A DNA stretch of 64,000 nt, taken from the NCBI GenBank assembly GCA_964586225.1, contig CAZPHD010000001.1:248001-312000 (forward strand), read 5' to 3'. The position numbers were made by a program, and so were the translations under genes. The notes beneath the pieces were generated by a model, which saw nothing but the letters and a program-made list of their open reading frames with translations, did no database searches and was not told the DNA's origin. Each line of letters opens with the position of its first letter. The first letter of the stretch is position 1. This document shows positions 61,185 to 64,000 of this stretch, one piece after another. Source of the DNA: JANJUB01 sp964586225. Lineage in GTDB: Bacteria; Armatimonadota; Fimbriimonadia; Fimbriimonadales; Fimbriimonadaceae.

Positions 61185-64000
61185 ATGAACCCGAACCTCA
61201 ACCTATCCATGCGCCGAACGACTCGCGGTCAGACCTTGGTGGTCGCGATCATGATCTTGGCCGTCCTTCTGGTGTTGGGATTTGTGTTCCTCGGCATCTT
61301 GAACCGGAACATCAACCAAGCGGGACGTTCGCAGAATCGCTCGGTCGGTAACGACCTCGGCAAGGCCGGTGTCGAGTATGCCCACAACCAGATGCAGCAC
61401 AGCGAGCTTCGCGCCGACTGGCGACCATCGACGGTGCGACTTGCCACTGCGGGTGACTTCACTCGCGACCCGGACGCGCTGTATCTTCGCGGAGCCTCGG
61501 GCTATCCGCTTCGGATCGCGGGAGATACGCTCGTCGATCGGGGCGGACCTGACGGATTGGGCCCGTATGGCCGAGTGCTGTACAGTGATGGTCGAGCGTT
61601 GGTTCGGGTGCGATGGGCGCCCAGCGACGCAAACCTGTTTGATACCAACCCGGTTGGCGCGCTACGCGAGCCGGGCAAGGCGAGGAACTACCTCATCATC
61701 GAGTCGATTGGCCGTCCCGGACGCATCAATCCCGATGACCCGACTCAGCAGCTGAACTCTGGCGGCGTGAAGTTCCAGAACTATGCCGACGAGGCGGAGT
61801 TCCGCAACTGGTTCTCGCAGATGAAGGAGCGGGACGCTCAGTTCCAGTCGTCGCGTCGCCTCATTGCATTCGCTTCGATCGGACTTACCGAGCACGCTCT
61901 GTTCATTACGAACCGCGACGGCTCCAGCCGACCCGCCCAGCTTGGATTCCCGATCGAGTCCGGTGCGCGCTACGGCGTGGGCGCGGTGCAACCGACCCTG
62001 CAGTTTGGCAACTTCACTGATGGCCCGGCAGCGGCCACCGTCTCGGGCGGAGGTTCGATTTGGTCAAATACCGACCTCACGTTCTTCGGCAACACATCGC
62101 TGATCCTGAATCAGGGTCTTGGCGACGGCCTTTGGGTTGCCGGCAAGATCAAAGCTTCGGACGGAGCCGCGCGTCTGTTCATCCGGCGCACTCGCGGCGA
62201 CGACTCGGTAGTGGCGGACGACGACAACATCGAGCTCGGTGAGACAGTCGGCATTGTGAATGGTGGCAACACAACGGATCGCCTGAACAGTGACGATCCG
62301 TTCTTTGGCACCATCGACGGACTGATTCGCGATGGTATCCAGGCCAGCGACCCGGTCGGACATCCGCGCTTTGTCGGCGCTAAGCAAGCACCGAGTATCA
62401 CGGATATAAATCCGGCAACGGGAGCCAATACCTACTTTACGGAAACGCGAAACAGCGGAAGGATTGTCGCGGATCGCAACACCGGTCGACTCGGACACGG
62501 TGAGGGCGTCTACGTGAACAATCTCGACGATCGCCAGATGCGCGTGGATGAAGATGGACGGCAGGATTCGGGCTCAGCGGAGTCGCTCGTTTACGACTGG
62601 CTGAACCCGAACAACGGTCAGGCCGGAACCGGTTGGCAAGGTCCGTTCTATGTGCCTGTGGGTGCCTATGTGCGCCTCACATGGGATGGCTTTACGATCA
62701 CCCGCGATGGCCGTGCGCCGGCGGCTCGCCGAACGTGGCGCAATCTCGATGGCTCGGATTCGGGTTTGACGACGATTCGCTATCGCATCGGCGATCCTGA
62801 TGGGCCGGGACCGCTTCCGAACTACATCATCAACACGATCACGAATCCAGCTGACATCGCCGCCGCGAACCCAGTGTGGACCAATGGCTTCCCGTTCAAC
62901 GGTCTGGTCTATTTCGAGGGCAATGTTCGCGTTCGCGGCACGATCCCGACGGATGTTCAGATGACGTTCATTTCGAACGCGACGATCTACATTGAAGGCA
63001 GCATCACGAAAGGTGTGATCACTGACAATGCGGGTAGCCGTCTCACGCGCCCCAGCCGATCAGCGCTGATGCTGATGGCGAAGGACTATGTCACGTTGAA
63101 CACCACCCAGTTCTTCGGCACCGGTGGAAATCAGCCGCTGGACGAAGTGAACGAAGGGCTTGAGGGCGCCAACCCGGTTCGTATCAACTCCGGCTTCAGC
63201 CTCGGCCTTGCCACCGATCTGATGTGGCGTTCCGAGACCGTCGCCGGTCTTCCCGGCGTGACGGCGAGCAATCCCAGCACGTGGCGTCCATTCGCACGGG
63301 ATTACATTGATCCGGGAACCAATAATCCGATCAACAGCAGCTTGCTGGTGAGCCATGCGACCGACGGCGACACGGGATTCTCCGTGCTCGGCATGACGGT
63401 GAACTTCGGGATTGGAACCTGGACCTACAACTTCTTCGACCGCGCCAACTCATTCCCGCCCAACGTTCCTAGCTTTGGACCGCGTAAGGCCTTGGGTATT
63501 GAGAACTGGGGCCGCAGTGCGCTCTACGAGACGATTGGTCTGCCCGTCATCGATCCGACGACGGCGACGTGGACGGGTTCCACCGTGACCTCGACCGCGC
63601 CCTTTGGCGCTTACACCATGCTGCTGAACGGAGCCAACGACTTCACCATCCAGGTCCTGAACGATATGCCGTCGTTTGCGCCGGGCCAGAACTACAAGGT
63701 TCGCCGAGCGGTCATGGTGCCGCACGACGTGAAGATCGAAGCCTCAGTGTACGCCCAGGACGGCGCGTTTTTCGTGATTCCCGGACAGTGGTTCAACCCG
63801 AACCCGAACGATCGACGCGACACCTACGCAGCCCTCGGCGCGACTCCGGCCGAATGCGCTGCCGAACGACTTGCGCGTTACGGTAGCCATCCGGAAACGC
63901 CCTTCTATGGCGAGCCGCTTGACGTTCGCGTGCAGATTATCGGTTCGGTCAGCATGAACATGCCGGTGCCCATCAGCCAGCAAAGCGAGTGGCTGAAGAA
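61185..64000 (+). CDS. Giant pseudopilin, GspK/PilX type, right end cut by the window
   Basis: An open frame from the ATG at 61185 (2 bases after the previous stop) to the window edge without stop, over 938 codons. The N-terminus MNPNLNLSMRRTTRG and then QTLVVAIMILAVLLVLGFVF is a prepilin-type leader and helix, but the residue at mature position 5 is not Glu, as in GspK and PilX. The stem (GNDLGKAGVEYAHNQMQ) also fits that group. The passenger holds many strand-like and Asp/Asn/Gly-rich stretches of unknown family. GspK is usually about 320 residues, so this is at least three times longer. Confidence 0.8.
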   Translation, partial: MNPNLNLSMRRTTRGQTLVVAIMILAVLLVLGFVFLGILNRNINQAGRSQNRSVGNDLGKAGVEYAHNQMQHSELRADWRPSTVRLATAGDFTRDPDALYLRGASGYPLRIAGDTLVDRGGPDGLGPYGRVLYSDGRALVRVRWAPSDANLFDTNPVGALREPGKARNYLIIESIGRPGRINPDDPTQQLNSGGVKFQNYADEAEFRNWFSQMKERDAQFQSSRRLIAFASIGLTEHALFITNRDGSSRPAQLGFPIESGARYGVGAVQPTLQFGNFTDGPAAATVSGGGSIWSNTDLTFFGNTSLILNQGLGDGLWVAGKIKASDGAARLFIRRTRGDDSVVADDDNIELGETVGIVNGGNTTDRLNSDDPFFGTIDGLIRDGIQASDPVGHPRFVGAKQAPSITDINPATGANTYFTETRNSGRIVADRNTGRLGHGEGVYVNNLDDRQMRVDEDGRQDSGSAESLVYDWLNPNNGQAGTGWQGPFYVPVGAYVRLTWDGFTITRDGRAPAARRTWRNLDGSDSGLTTIRYRIGDPDGPGPLPNYIINTITNPADIAAANPVWTNGFPFNGLVYFEGNVRVRGTIPTDVQMTFISNATIYIEGSITKGVITDNAGSRLTRPSRSALMLMAKDYVTLNTTQFFGTGGNQPLDEVNEGLEGANPVRINSGFSLGLATDLMWRSETVAGLPGVTASNPSTWRPFARDYIDPGTNNPINSSLLVSHATDGDTGFSVLGMTVNFGIGTWTYNFFDRANSFPPNVPSFGPRKALGIENWGRSALYETIGLPVIDPTTATWTGSTVTSTAPFGAYTMLLNGANDFTIQVLNDMPSFAPGQNYKVRRAVMVPHDVKIEASVYAQDGAFFVIPGQWFNPNPNDRRDTYAALGATPAECAAERLARYGSHPETPFYGEPLDVRVQIIGSVSMNMPVPISQQSEWLK

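Overview
The window reads as a chromosomal segment of a GC-rich diderm bacterium. Diderm status is supported by an LPS-transport operon (LptB, one LptF/G permease, LptA- and LptC-like proteins), a LolA-like secreted protein and type IV pilus genes. A PEP-CTERM tail, many large pseudopilins and a DarA-holB pair recall Armatimonadota, perhaps class Fimbriimonadia. That placement is inference from gene content and was not tested by a search. Genes are densely packed, with 1-4 base overlaps and frequent GTG or TTG starts. Several sigma70-like promoters sit so close to start codons that leaderless mRNAs are likely.

Layout. 1-3.6 kb (minus): sensor kinase, thioesterase and pheT, which runs off the left edge. 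3.6-4.3 kb: LON-domain protein. 4.5-11.5 kb (minus): YggU, DUF3084, the Lpt genes, rlmN and a lipoprotein. 11.6-15.3 kb: a 1221-residue secreted Asp-box protein closed by a strong terminator. 15.3-18.1 kb (minus): recR-ybaB-dnaX and the SRP RNA gene. 18.1-21.4 kb (minus): an ABC-2 transporter with a membrane-anchored partner. 21.5-21.64 kb (plus): an orphan small RNA gene with a clear promoter and terminator. 21.6-26.6 kb (minus): acyl-CoA synthetase, a secreted protein, a GH57 branching enzyme and DedA. 26.7-29.6 kb (minus): the rpmH-rnpA-yidD-yidC-khpB cluster. 29.6-34 kb (minus): unknown membrane or secreted proteins, hisS and a radical SAM protein. 34-36.6 kb: nitroreductase and two secreted unknowns. 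36.6-39.5 kb (minus): Lon and an Hsp20. 39.5-42.8 kb: darA-holB, ftsY and a Xaa-Pro peptidase. 43-50.4 kb: a CBS-GGDEF protein, a PEP-CTERM protein, cheD, HDOD, an M48 peptidase and a class I aldolase. 50.4-64 kb (plus): pilB-pilT-pilC-pilD followed by four pseudopilins, the last cut by the right edge.

How the parts connect. The pilus block supplies the extension and retraction motors, platform, peptidase and a candidate GspG/I/J/K-like set whose last three members carry very large passenger domains. SRP RNA, FtsY, YidC and YidD share the membrane-insertion pathway. DnaX, HolB and RecR serve replication and repair. DarA (c-di-AMP) and the GGDEF protein (c-di-GMP) indicate two nucleotide signals, and CheD indicates chemotaxis. 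Points most worth a second look are the giant pseudopilin set, the orphan RNA at 21.5 kb, the structured leader before pilB, the inverted copy of the SRP core next to the SRP gene, and a dispersed hairpin repeat family at three places. The two N runs differ in kind: the one in rlmN looks like a false gap, while the one in pilC hides real missing sequence.
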